Origin: Chaetoderma sp. LZ-2023a
Taxonomy: Eukaryota > Mollusca > Caudofoveata > Chaetodermatida > Chaetodermatidae
DNA: 64,000 bases
Direction of reading: 5' to 3'
NCBI GenBank assembly: GCA_034401795.1
Contig: CM067372.1
Span: 40,466,429 to 40,530,428, forward strand
The notes beneath the pieces were generated by a model. The model was not told the DNA's origin. It saw nothing but the letters and a program-made list of their open reading frames with translations, and did no database searches. Within the stretch, counting starts at the first letter, position 1; each line of letters starts with the position of its first letter. The translations under genes were made by a program, and so were the position numbers. Shown in pieces: positions 56,304 through 64,000 of this stretch.

Positions 56304-58433
56304 TTGAGTTGGATTGAGTTTCTAAGCTTAACTAGTTGCTCATACTCCTTGTCCTTTGCCCTGTTTCAGGGACCGGGTTGCGCGTCCTGTGGTCGTTTTC
56401 TTCAGGATAAGTTCTGGCCGCATCTGTGCTGTCAATGTAGCCCTTGTGGTCCATTGGTTAATTGTGACATATGTAAGCACTGGGGGGGCGAGTTAATGTC
56501 CGAATTCTTGTGCTGCTTACAGGCGACGGACAAGGTGGTAGAGGAGGAGAAGAAGAAGAAGCGGAAACGAGAGGTTGTAAGTAGGAAGGGTAAGGGGAAG
56601 GTCTCGTCCGCGGTGGATATGGAGGCCTTCCGGACCGAGATGTTGGGAGAGATGAAGAGGACAATAAAGGATTTGGTTCCAGGGTTGCTTCGTGGCATGC
56701 TTCCTGGACCAAATCCTTTACTGTCCTCATCATCGGCTTCGGAGCAGGTAATCCCCGCCTCTGGATCGATTTTCCTTAGTCCGCTTCCGTTGTTCGACGA
56801 TTCAGAGGTGGCCCCATTAGAGGGGGCGTTCCACGGCCCTGGCAGCAGGCTTATTGCCGCGCCGATAGGGGACCGTGGACGGTTGTCGCTGGAACCCGCG
56901 GGCTGCTTATCAGTCCAGGGGTATCCGCACGCCGCGGTGGCCAGTACCTCCTATGGCACCGTTCCTGGTCAGCCCGGGTTAGCTCTCTTTGCTGACCCGG
57001 GGTCTAATCTTTCTGACCAGGGTAATGAGGATTACCTGCTAGGGTCGCCGTCTGACGACGTGGACATGGATGAAGATGTTTGTGCACCCCTCGCGGGGAA
57101 TACAGGCGCCTTATTCCACGGTTTTACTCACCCTGGAGTAAAGTCCGCGGCTCAGGTGGTGGCCCAGGGCGCTGCTGATGGCCAGCGGTACCGCATACCT
57201 CGGCTTGCCGAGGGTGTTGCTGGTGCTGGCCGGGCCCGTGGTGAGACTATATATACCCCGCGCTCTGCCACGGTGCCTGCTCCTGGTCAAACCAGTGATA
57301 TTCTCATGCCGGTGCTGTCAGGCCCGCGTGTTTTCCCTGGCTTGCCAGGTGTATCAGCATACCCGCCGTCAAGCTCTACTGCTTGCGCTCAGGAGGAAGA
57401 CGAAGGACCCCGTCTTGTAGAGCGCTCGCAGTTAGCCACGGAGGAGGATTGGTATGACGCTTGCCAGTGGTTGGTGAGCGTTAGGCCTGATCTGCCCGTG
57501 GAGCAGTCGGCTAGCCAGCGTGTTCACACGCCGTGGTTAGCTGGGAAACCGACTGCTAACGCTATGCCTTCTCTGCCGCTGGCGGAGCATGTCGTTGACA
57601 TGTTCAAGGCGGCGGAGTCGTCCATTAAGTCGAGTGGACGTCTCGCGAAGGCCCCTCGCGAGGTGGCCAGGCGTTGTCGCATCGTGCCCCTGGATTACCA
57701 GCGGTACGGTGTGGTACCCAAGCCCAGCGTGGATGACCGCGCGGCTTTGGGTGAGGATGCGCGGCCAGGCTCCCGTTCTGACACGGGTGTCTTGTGCGCG
57801 AACGCGTTGCGTTCGGCGAATACCGCGTTGCGTGATGCGGAGGAGAGTGGGAGGGCTTCGATTGCCGCTCTGTCCCACGTCTCCCAGCTGTTACAGGGGG
57901 TAGTAACGGCATCCGCATCGCGCCAGCCAAGTCCGGTCACTGTCCAGCGAACCATCCAGGATTGTATTAACCTGGCGCTGGACTGTGTGACTCGGGCGGT
58001 GACCAGGAGTGTCAGGGCAAGACGCACGTTTGCCCTGGACAATCTGTGCCCGTCTCAGGACCTGTACAATAGGCTACTGCGTACGCCTATGACGGGCCCT
58101 GGTCTTTTTGGAGGTGAGGGATGTCGCCACCTCCAGGAGACGGTCACCCTGGTGAATAACCAGAGGGCGCTGCGCGAGCAGTTTGATGTGCTGCGTCGTG
58201 CTAACGCTCGCGCCGCGGCCCCGGCGTATCGTCCCCTGCAGGCTCGAGGTGGTGCTGGCCAGGTCAGTGGCCAGCCACCGTCGCAGCGTCGGCCTCGGCC
58301 GCGTGCGATTCGGCCAGCAGCGAGGGGGGCGCAGGTTCCTCAGGCGCCGTCAGCCAGGCAGCCGCCCGCGCACCGAGGTGCGCGCGGGGCGGGGCGGGGC
58401 GCGCGAGGATCTGGGCGTGGTTATCGGTCCTGA
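56304..58433 (+). CDS. Gag-like protein of element B
   Basis: Open frame of 709 codons. The Cys-rich N-terminal part ('GPGCASCGRFLQDKFWPHLC', 'CQCSPCGP', 'NCDICKHWGG') is intact, followed by a Lys/Glu-rich helix, a Pro/Gly-rich centre, the conserved helical part with 'MTGPGLFGG', and an Arg/Gly-rich tail. The start is uncertain: an ATG at 56304 lies upstream of a splice-acceptor-like tgtttcag, and a second ATG ('MSEFLCC') lies after the Cys-rich part. It overlaps RT/RNase H by about 250 bases. Confidence 0.75.
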   Translation: MSWIEFLSLTSCSYSLSFALFQGPGCASCGRFLQDKFWPHLCCQCSPCGPLVNCDICKHWGGELMSEFLCCLQATDKVVEEEKKKKRKREVVSRKGKGKVSSAVDMEAFRTEMLGEMKRTIKDLVPGLLRGMLPGPNPLLSSSSASEQVIPASGSIFLSPLPLFDDSEVAPLEGAFHGPGSRLIAAPIGDRGRLSLEPAGCLSVQGYPHAAVASTSYGTVPGQPGLALFADPGSNLSDQGNEDYLLGSPSDDVDMDEDVCAPLAGNTGALFHGFTHPGVKSAAQVVAQGAADGQRYRIPRLAEGVAGAGRARGETIYTPRSATVPAPGQTSDILMPVLSGPRVFPGLPGVSAYPPSSSTACAQEEDEGPRLVERSQLATEEDWYDACQWLVSVRPDLPVEQSASQRVHTPWLAGKPTANAMPSLPLAEHVVDMFKAAESSIKSSGRLAKAPREVARRCRIVPLDYQRYGVVPKPSVDDRAALGEDARPGSRSDTGVLCANALRSANTALRDAEESGRASIAALSHVSQLLQGVVTASASRQPSPVTVQRTIQDCINLALDCVTRAVTRSVRARRTFALDNLCPSQDLYNRLLRTPMTGPGLFGGEGCRHLQETVTLVNNQRALREQFDVLRRANARAAAPAYRPLQARGGAGQVSGQPPSQRRPRPRAIRPAARGAQVPQAPSARQPPAHRGARGAGRGARGSGRGYRS

Positions 58434-60564
58434 CAGGACGCTTACCGCGGTAAGAACCACTCCGGTGTGTATGGCGGCGGAGACAGTGCCGCTCTTGCAT
58501 GCCTCGTGTCCACCGCGGTCCCTAGGTGGGCCGGTGGGAGGCCGGCTAGCCGGCCACATGCAAGAGTGGGAACGGTTAACTCAGGACCATTTAGTCTTGC
58601 GATGGCTTTCCGTCGGGTATCATCCAGAGTGGGTGACAGGCCCGCCGTCGCGACTGTCTCTGGTGCCAGTCTGGACTCCCATTCCGAGAGATCCAGAGCA
58701 AAGGTTGTGTATCGAGGAGGAGATAAATTCCCTCATACAAAAGGGAGCTATTCAGCCGGCACAAAGGTGTCCGGCCTTCTATTCAACCCTGTTCTTAGTA
58801 ACAAAACGCACCGGTGGGTGGAGACCGATTCTCAACCTCAAGCCATTGAACAAGTTCATCGAGACGCCCAGTTTCAAGATGGAAACGGTGCGCTCGGTGT
58901 TGGCGGGGTTGGAGAGGGGGATGTGGACGGCGTCGATAGATTTGAAGGACGCTTATTTCCACATCCCCATCCACGGGAGTTTCTGTCGCTTCCTGAGATT
59001 TGCATTCCAGGGCAGACAGTGGGAATTCAGGGTGTTGCCCTTCGGAATTTCCACGGCTCCTCGGGTTTTCACCCGTGTGGTTCTTGCGATCACAGCATAC
59101 CTCCGCAGGAGAAGCATAGCAGTCCACACGTACATAGACGACTGGCTGTTGAAAGCGCACACCCGGGAAAGTTTGTCCGCCAATCTGGAGATTGTTTTGA
59201 AAATTCTCACAGACTTGGGCTGGATGATCAATTTCCCAAAATCAGAGCTGACTCCATCCCAGAAGTTTGTTTACCTGGGGATGTTCTTCGATCTAGAGAC
59301 AGGATATGTTTATCCTACTCAGGAGAGAGTTCAAATACTCATCTCGTTGATTCAGTCAGTGTGCGACAGTCGTCATGTCCTGGCACGGGTTTACTTGAGA
59401 ATGCTGGGGTTGATGGTTTCGTTGGAACCAGTCATTCCTCAGGCCGCCTTACGCAGGCGGCCGATCCAGTTGTTTCTCATGACACAATGGACCCAGAGTA
59501 CAGGTTCGCTGGACTCGAATGTGTCAGTGTTGGCGCCTCTGATTCACCACCTGCAATGGTGGTTGAATACAGAGAATCTCTTGCCGGGGGTTTTGCTAAC
59601 CCCTCCCCACCCTCAGGTGACTGTGTATACAGATGCATCGATGGAGGGCTGGGGAGCTTGCCTGGAAGAATCCACGATATCAGGGCTTTGGAATCTGGAA
59701 CAGTCACAGGAACATATAAATCTACTGGAGCTAAGAGCAGTAGTCCTGGGCCTGGAACATTTCTTACAGAAAGTTCAGGGCAAGATTGTTCTTATTCGTT
59801 CAGACAACTCAACAGTTGTGACTTACATAAACTGCCAGGGCGGAACGAAGTCGCCCAGTCTCTGTATGATGACATGGAAACTGCTTTGTTGGTGTCTGGA
59901 TCACCAGATTACCTTGAAAGCAGTTCATATTCCGGGAAGGTTAAACCTGCTAGCAGACTCATTGAGCCGAAGGATGAGTGTTTTACCCACGGAATGGCAA
60001 CTAAATCAATGTGTGGCGGATCGTCTGTTCGACCATTGGGGGAAACCCAACATCGATTTGTTCGCAACGAAGAAGAATGCGAAGATGACGACGTACGTCT
60101 CTCCGATTCCGGATCCAAGCGCTTTCGCAACAGATGCGTTAGCTATCAGCTGGGGGAGAATGTATGCATACGCATTCCCTCCAGCAATCCTGATTCCAAA
60201 AATTCTTCAGAAAATCAGACAAGAGGAATGCCAAGTGCTTCTGATCGCCCCGGATTGGCCAAGCCGATCATGGTATACGGATCTGCTGGACCTTCTGGTC
60301 TGCAATCCGGTTCCTCTGCCTCTGATGGACGATATTATCTTCCAGGGCAAGGCCCTTCACAACAATCCGTCAATGTTCAGATTGACTGCGTGGATGTTGT
60401 CAAGGAATCTAGAATTAAGGAGGGCTTTTCTGAGCAAGCAGCCATGTTTATGGCCAAAGCCAGGAGGGGGTCAACCTCCAGAGCATATAATTATAAAATC
60501 AACAGATTTGCAGAATGGTGCTCAAAAAGATGTATTGATCCAATGGATTCATCTATTCAAGTAG
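58183..60564 (+). CDS. Reverse transcriptase / RNase H / methyltransferase-like polyprotein, element B
   Basis: 793 codons, uninterrupted. RT: 'SIDLKDAYFHIPI', 'LPFGISTAPRVFTRV', 'YIDDWLLK' (about residue 316). RNase H: 'YTDASMEGWGACL' (about 482), 'INLLELRAVV', 'RSDNSTVVTYI' (about 540), 'LNLLADSLSRR' (about 588). The C-terminal region 'NIDLFATKKNAKM' to 'VLLIAPDWPSRSW' matches the position of the DIRS methyltransferase-like domain. An in-frame ATG occurs at 58186, but A and C lack it, so initiation may be by reinitiation or frameshift from gag. Confidence 0.92.
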   Translation: MMCCVVLTLAPRPRRIVPCRLEVVLARSVASHRRSVGLGRVRFGQQRGGRRFLRRRQPGSRPRTEVRAGRGGAREDLGVVIGPDRTLTAVRTTPVCMAAETVPLLHASCPPRSLGGPVGGRLAGHMQEWERLTQDHLVLRWLSVGYHPEWVTGPPSRLSLVPVWTPIPRDPEQRLCIEEEINSLIQKGAIQPAQRCPAFYSTLFLVTKRTGGWRPILNLKPLNKFIETPSFKMETVRSVLAGLERGMWTASIDLKDAYFHIPIHGSFCRFLRFAFQGRQWEFRVLPFGISTAPRVFTRVVLAITAYLRRRSIAVHTYIDDWLLKAHTRESLSANLEIVLKILTDLGWMINFPKSELTPSQKFVYLGMFFDLETGYVYPTQERVQILISLIQSVCDSRHVLARVYLRMLGLMVSLEPVIPQAALRRRPIQLFLMTQWTQSTGSLDSNVSVLAPLIHHLQWWLNTENLLPGVLLTPPHPQVTVYTDASMEGWGACLEESTISGLWNLEQSQEHINLLELRAVVLGLEHFLQKVQGKIVLIRSDNSTVVTYINCQGGTKSPSLCMMTWKLLCWCLDHQITLKAVHIPGRLNLLADSLSRRMSVLPTEWQLNQCVADRLFDHWGKPNIDLFATKKNAKMTTYVSPIPDPSAFATDALAISWGRMYAYAFPPAILIPKILQKIRQEECQVLLIAPDWPSRSWYTDLLDLLVCNPVPLPLMDDIIFQGKALHNNPSMFRLTAWMLSRNLELRRAFLSKQPCLWPKPGGGQPPEHIIIKSTDLQNGAQKDVLIQWIHLFK

Positions 60565-61403
60565 TAGCTGATTTCCTCTGTCACCTCTATGATGCCTATA
60601 GCCTCAAGCCTAACTCTATTGCTGGTTATAAGTCAGCATTAATGTCTGTTATTCCTTGCTTGGCTAAGAGGGGAAGTGATGAAGTAAATACATTGAATGT
60701 ATTAATTAAAGGCATGGGCAATCTAAGACCAAGGAATCCACCTGTGATTCCGTCTTGGAGTTTATCGCTAGTGCTTCAAGTACTAGGTGATAAGCCTTTT
60801 GAACCACTTAGTTCCATTTCTATGAAACTATTAACACTGAAGACTGTGTTTTTAATTGCTGCGGCCTCGGCTAGGCGTAGGAGTGAAATTCATGCCTTAT
60901 CAGCCGAGGATGACCGTTTTGTGGTTTCAGGGGAAGGCCTTAAGCTGCTACCTAGGATTAATTTCTTGGCTAAAAATCAGTCGTTGAAATATCCAGGTCA
61001 ACCTATTATTTTGCCTGCTTTAACTAGATATGATCCTAATTCTAAAGCATGGTGTCCCGTCCGAGCGCTGCGCCGGTACAAACAACGTACGGCGGCATGG
61101 CGCACCGACCAGTCAGCGTTATGGTTGTCATATATTGAGCCCCATGGGAGGGCTTCTAAGGACACCATTTCCAGGTGGATTGTGGAATGCATTCAGTTTT
61201 GCCATAGATCCGCCACCGGGAAGCAGGTTGACGTGGCCAAGGCTCACAGTGTCCGCGGCGTAGTGACATCCACGGCCCTATTTAATGGGGTCCCTGTGGA
61301 TGATATTATGTCGGTGGCTCAGTGGCACTGTGAGTCAAGTTTTACAGACCATTATCTCCGTGACACCTCTAATCCTCTCGCCTTGTCGGTTTTGAAAAAA
61401 TAA
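60444..61403 (+). CDS. Tyrosine recombinase of element B
   Basis: 319 codons from ATG 60444. Catalytic Arg in 'SARRRSEIHAL', His-x-x-Arg in 'KAHSVRGVV', and 'WHCESSFTDHYLRD' with the nucleophile Tyr. It overlaps the RT/RNase H end by 121 bases in another frame. The frame continues open upstream to 58467 (978 codons in all). Confidence 0.88.
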   Translation: MFMAKARRGSTSRAYNYKINRFAEWCSKRCIDPMDSSIQVVADFLCHLYDAYSLKPNSIAGYKSALMSVIPCLAKRGSDEVNTLNVLIKGMGNLRPRNPPVIPSWSLSLVLQVLGDKPFEPLSSISMKLLTLKTVFLIAAASARRRSEIHALSAEDDRFVVSGEGLKLLPRINFLAKNQSLKYPGQPIILPALTRYDPNSKAWCPVRALRRYKQRTAAWRTDQSALWLSYIEPHGRASKDTISRWIVECIQFCHRSATGKQVDVAKAHSVRGVVTSTALFNGVPVDDIMSVAQWHCESSFTDHYLRDTSNPLALSVLKK

Positions 61404-61936
61404 ATCGGTTTATATTTTTTGAGGAGGTTTTTCCTCATTACTTATATATTTCACAATTAATTTATGGAAACACCCACTTTTTTGGGCCTGCATCAGTCTT
61501 TACCAATGGGAAGATGATGTCAGCAGCCATTTTCAACAAGGTCAGTCTTGTTCATGTGTTGTCCGTTGTTGATTGTATTGTCACGATTACCCGTTATTAA
61601 TATGGTGATGGTTTGTGTATTTGTGTGGTTCATTGTTGAGAGTTACGAAAATGGAGCTTTTTCGTCTCTGTCCTGTAGTACATGGCACTTGTACGTAGAG
61701 AGCGTATAGGACATTGAGGTCAGTCGACTCTTCCTCCCAGGAAGGAGGGGGGGGAGCGCATATGACATTCGGTCATCTCTCATACATCGGTGGTGTTATC
61801 CGATGGTTAGTCAAATCCTGACTGTTTTTTCTTACAGTTTCAGAAGTTTAAGTGCCTTAAACGCAGAAAAGCGTATAGGGATGAGCTGGTCTTTTGACCT
61901 CGCCTCCCTCCCGCCAGATTCACTTTCGAATTCTGG
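61404..61936 (+). other. 3' non-coding region of element B
   Basis: Non-coding, near-identical to 53847-54380 of A; it ends in the 'gccaga...tctggc' hairpin before the ICR. Confidence 0.55.
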
Positions 61937-62038
61937 CAATATCAAAAGTATTAGGGAGGTAAGTATACTCTTGAAGTGAAATAAACGAAATCTAGGATTT
62001 CTTTTTTCACGAGAGAGTTGATACTTACCTCCCTAGAT
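61937..62038. repeat. Internal complementary region of element B
   Basis: Complement of both element ends abutting at 61981/61982. Confidence 0.9.
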
Positions 62039-62104
62039 ACGGACCCGGCCTCTCCACCCCACAGAGGCTCGGTCTTCAGGCTCTTAATAGTTGCATGTGT
62101 GTCA

Positions 62105-62281
62105 GCCAATAATCTAGTCAGAGGAAGTGCTAGTCTGCGCATGCGCGGTGGTGGGGCTGGCATCCGCCAGACTACGCTCTGACTCCCTGCCCAGTAGGGG
62201 CACCTAACTGTTTTAAATCTGAGTGTTTATTGAGTGAAAGCCAATATTTAGCAATATCAAAAGTATTAGGGAGGTAAGTAT
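62105..62281. repeat. Right inverted terminal repeat of element B
   Basis: Reverse complement of 55287-55464, followed by 39 bases of unique right end. Confidence 0.85.
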
Positions 62282-62320
62282 CAACTCTCTCGTGAAAAAA
62301 GAAATCCTAGATTTCGTTTA

Positions 62321-64000
62321 GTGCATCACGACACCAGGAATAAGAACATTGTGAATCTTCTTCATGCACAGAACTGTTGCATATCCTACCACCGTACCAT
62401 GCTTCTAGAAACAGCAATAGCTAACTCGGTTGTCGAAAACATGAGACAATTAAATAATCTGTATGTACCACCATTTCTAAAGAAAGGGACATTTGTTTTC
62501 TTTGCTGTGGACAACACCGATTTTGTTGAGGATACCATTGATGGTAAAGGTACTACACATGGAACAATTGTTGCGGTCTATCAAAAAGCTTCTGCACCCG
62601 GGGAATCCATTGCACCACCTTTAAACATTGGTGATGCAAAGAGCTTATCCATTACACCACAACACACATCTATGTTGCCATGCGTCAAACCAAAGGCTCA
62701 ACCTGGAATGCAAAGTAATTTTGTGTTTAGTAAAACCAGTGTTGCAGACTCTTATCAGCTGACCCATATGGGTTGGGTCATAGCATCTGTTGTTGCGAGG
62801 ATGGATGAAAGGAAAGAGATGTGTTTGGTTCCTGGGTGGGCTGGGTATAATTCACTCCTGTCATCAAGTAGATCTCTAACCAATGTTGGTGCATTGCCTC
62901 TTCTCCCAGAGCTGGCTCATGAATGGTCAACGCTAATGACTGTAATTAAACAAGCACAAACATTGAAGGAGATGGCTGTTGGTAAAGACCATCTAACAGT
63001 CATTACTTTTGACATGGCCCTGTATGAGAAAGCAGTGCAGCTTGTAGATGTCAACGCCAATTTAAAGAGTGGTGTTATCCCAAGACTTGGTGAACTCCAT
63101 GTCGTCATGGCTGCATTGAGAGCTCTCGGTACTTCTATTGAGAATTCCGGAATAAACGATGCATGGATCGAGGCTGATGTCTTTAGCTCTACCACAACGA
63201 CACAAATCCTGAAATGCAAGCACTACTCACGTTCTCTTCATGCTCATATCTACTCTTACGTTGCATTGTATGAACTAGTCTTTGACGAATTCTTCAAAGA
63301 GTATCCAAATCTAAGGGATGCATGCATATCAGCTACAGATGACATAGAAGAGGCATGCAGTAAATCAAACCAAGCCAGCCGGGAAGAATCAGTGATGCCG
63401 GCTCATAGCAATCTTCTCCAAGTGCTGTCTAATACTGATATGCTAAATCTCTTTCAGACATGGGTGACAAAGAGGTCCCAACATGCGATGTTCAAGTCAT
63501 TAATGAACTATCTGCACCGTGTGGAAACAATCCTTTTCTTTGTCGCAGCATCCCGAAATACTGATCTGACCCTTCATCTTGAAGCTGGAGAAGCACTGAG
63601 CAAGTTATTCTTTGATTTTGATAGAATCAAATACAAACGTCTTTGGCCAAGATACATAGCAGATATGTATGCACTCAAGCAGAATCATCCAGACACATGG
63701 CAAGAATTTGAAACTGAAAACATTGCAGTGACTAAGAATGACATTCCATTCACTTCAATTGGTGCGGATCATGCATGTGAGCATCTGAACAAAATGATGA
63801 AAGTGCACTCAGAACTAATTGGAATATCTAACAATGCAAATGCGAGACAGCGATTTTTCCTCACTGCTCCAGAACTGTCACGGTTATCCCAGGAATTCAA
63901 GTGTCAATTTGATTTGCAAGAAGACAAGGTCAGAGATCACCATGGCATTGGAGCAAGTGCTGTTAACTACGAACACACCACAATCGACAAGATAAAGGCT
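62321..64000 (+). pseudogene. Uncharacterised family gene, piece 3 of 3 (open to window edge)
   Basis: This continues piece 2 in frame ('VHHDTRNKNIVNLLHAQNCC', 'ISYHRTMLLETAIANSVV') and stays open for 560 codons to the right edge. Conserved-looking acidic motifs are 'FFAVDNTDFVEDT', 'LTVITFDMALYEKAV' and 'SIGADHACEHLNKMMK', spaced through the protein. Such spacing would fit a DDE/DDD-type nuclease fold, so the family may derive from a transposase; this is inference. The long open frame suggests the gene was intact until recently, or that this is a preserved copy among many. Confidence 0.75.

Larger units (their letters stand above)
55272..62320 (+). mobile_element. DIRS-type retroelement B (7049 bp), apparently intact
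   Basis: Same termini as A ('tttcacttcaagag' and 'gatttcgttta'), inverted terminal repeats at 55287-55464 and 62105-62281, ICR at 61937-62038. All three frames are open with all catalytic motifs. It is inserted in the same gene and in the same orientation as A, 507 bp downstream. No target duplication. It is the best candidate in the window for a recently active element. Confidence 0.92.

Noticed and set aside
56473..56522. A 50-nt intron in DIRS gag (gtaagc to ttacag, also in A and C)
   Set aside because: Removing it in B shifts the frame into an early stop, while the unspliced frame stays open in B and C and encodes a CxxC-W stretch. The splice-like words are probably coincidental.
47718..62320. 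Treating A and B as one tandem duplication including host sequence
   Set aside because: The host pieces before A, between A and B, and after B are different consecutive parts of one protein, so no host segment is duplicated. Two insertions explain the layout.

Overview
The window is eukaryotic and animal. It has spliced genes with phase-consistent introns, AT-rich non-coding DNA, satellite-like arrays and many classes of transposon. The mix (DIRS-type tyrosine-recombinase retroelements, a Penelope-like element, CR1-type LINE pieces, hAT relics, AGGTCA-rich tandem repeats, an expanded invertebrate-type uncharacterised gene family) suggests a marine invertebrate, most likely a mollusc or another lophotrochozoan. 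The species call is inference.

Layout. 1-5458: a possible exon end, LINE fragments, a relic hAT transposon (about 1573-3055), a non-autonomous hAT-like element (3926-5054) and small palindromic repeats. 5459-20668: an old, decayed DIRS element (called D) whose RT/RNase H gene is split by a younger, apparently intact DIRS element (C, 10915-17942). 20669-26149: repeats and, on the minus strand, a degenerate multicopy gene split by a Penelope-like fragment. 26150-30082: a 3.9-kb element with short inverted ends that carries two tandem arrays sharing one 14-bp core. 31034-42732: the first three exons of a TMF1-like Golgi coiled-coil gene. Its introns hold a second hAT-like element, AGGTCA-rich tandem repeats with hormone-response-element-like palindromes, many foldback repeats and a 56-bp minisatellite. 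47092-64000: an uncharacterised family gene cut into three pieces by two nearly identical 7.05-kb DIRS elements (A, 47718-54764; B, 55272-62320).

Each DIRS element has three overlapping frames: gag; RT plus RNase H plus a methyltransferase-like region; and a tyrosine recombinase (YR). Each also has inverted terminal repeats and an internal complementary region (ICR) that matches both extreme ends joined head to tail. The ICR therefore predicts the element ends. Removing the sequence between the predicted ends rejoins the interrupted coding frames at all three insertion sites (A and B in the family gene, C inside D). Element B looks intact, A carries a gag frameshift and an RT/RNase H stop codon, C looks intact, and D is decayed.

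The strongest observations are the double DIRS insertion in one gene, the nested DIRS pair, the copy-specific match between ICR and termini, the long open frame that overlaps RT, the dual-array 3.9-kb element, and the repeat units carrying perfect GGTCAnnnTGACC palindromes next to DR1 motifs. No tRNA, rRNA, CRISPR or bacterial operon was seen.
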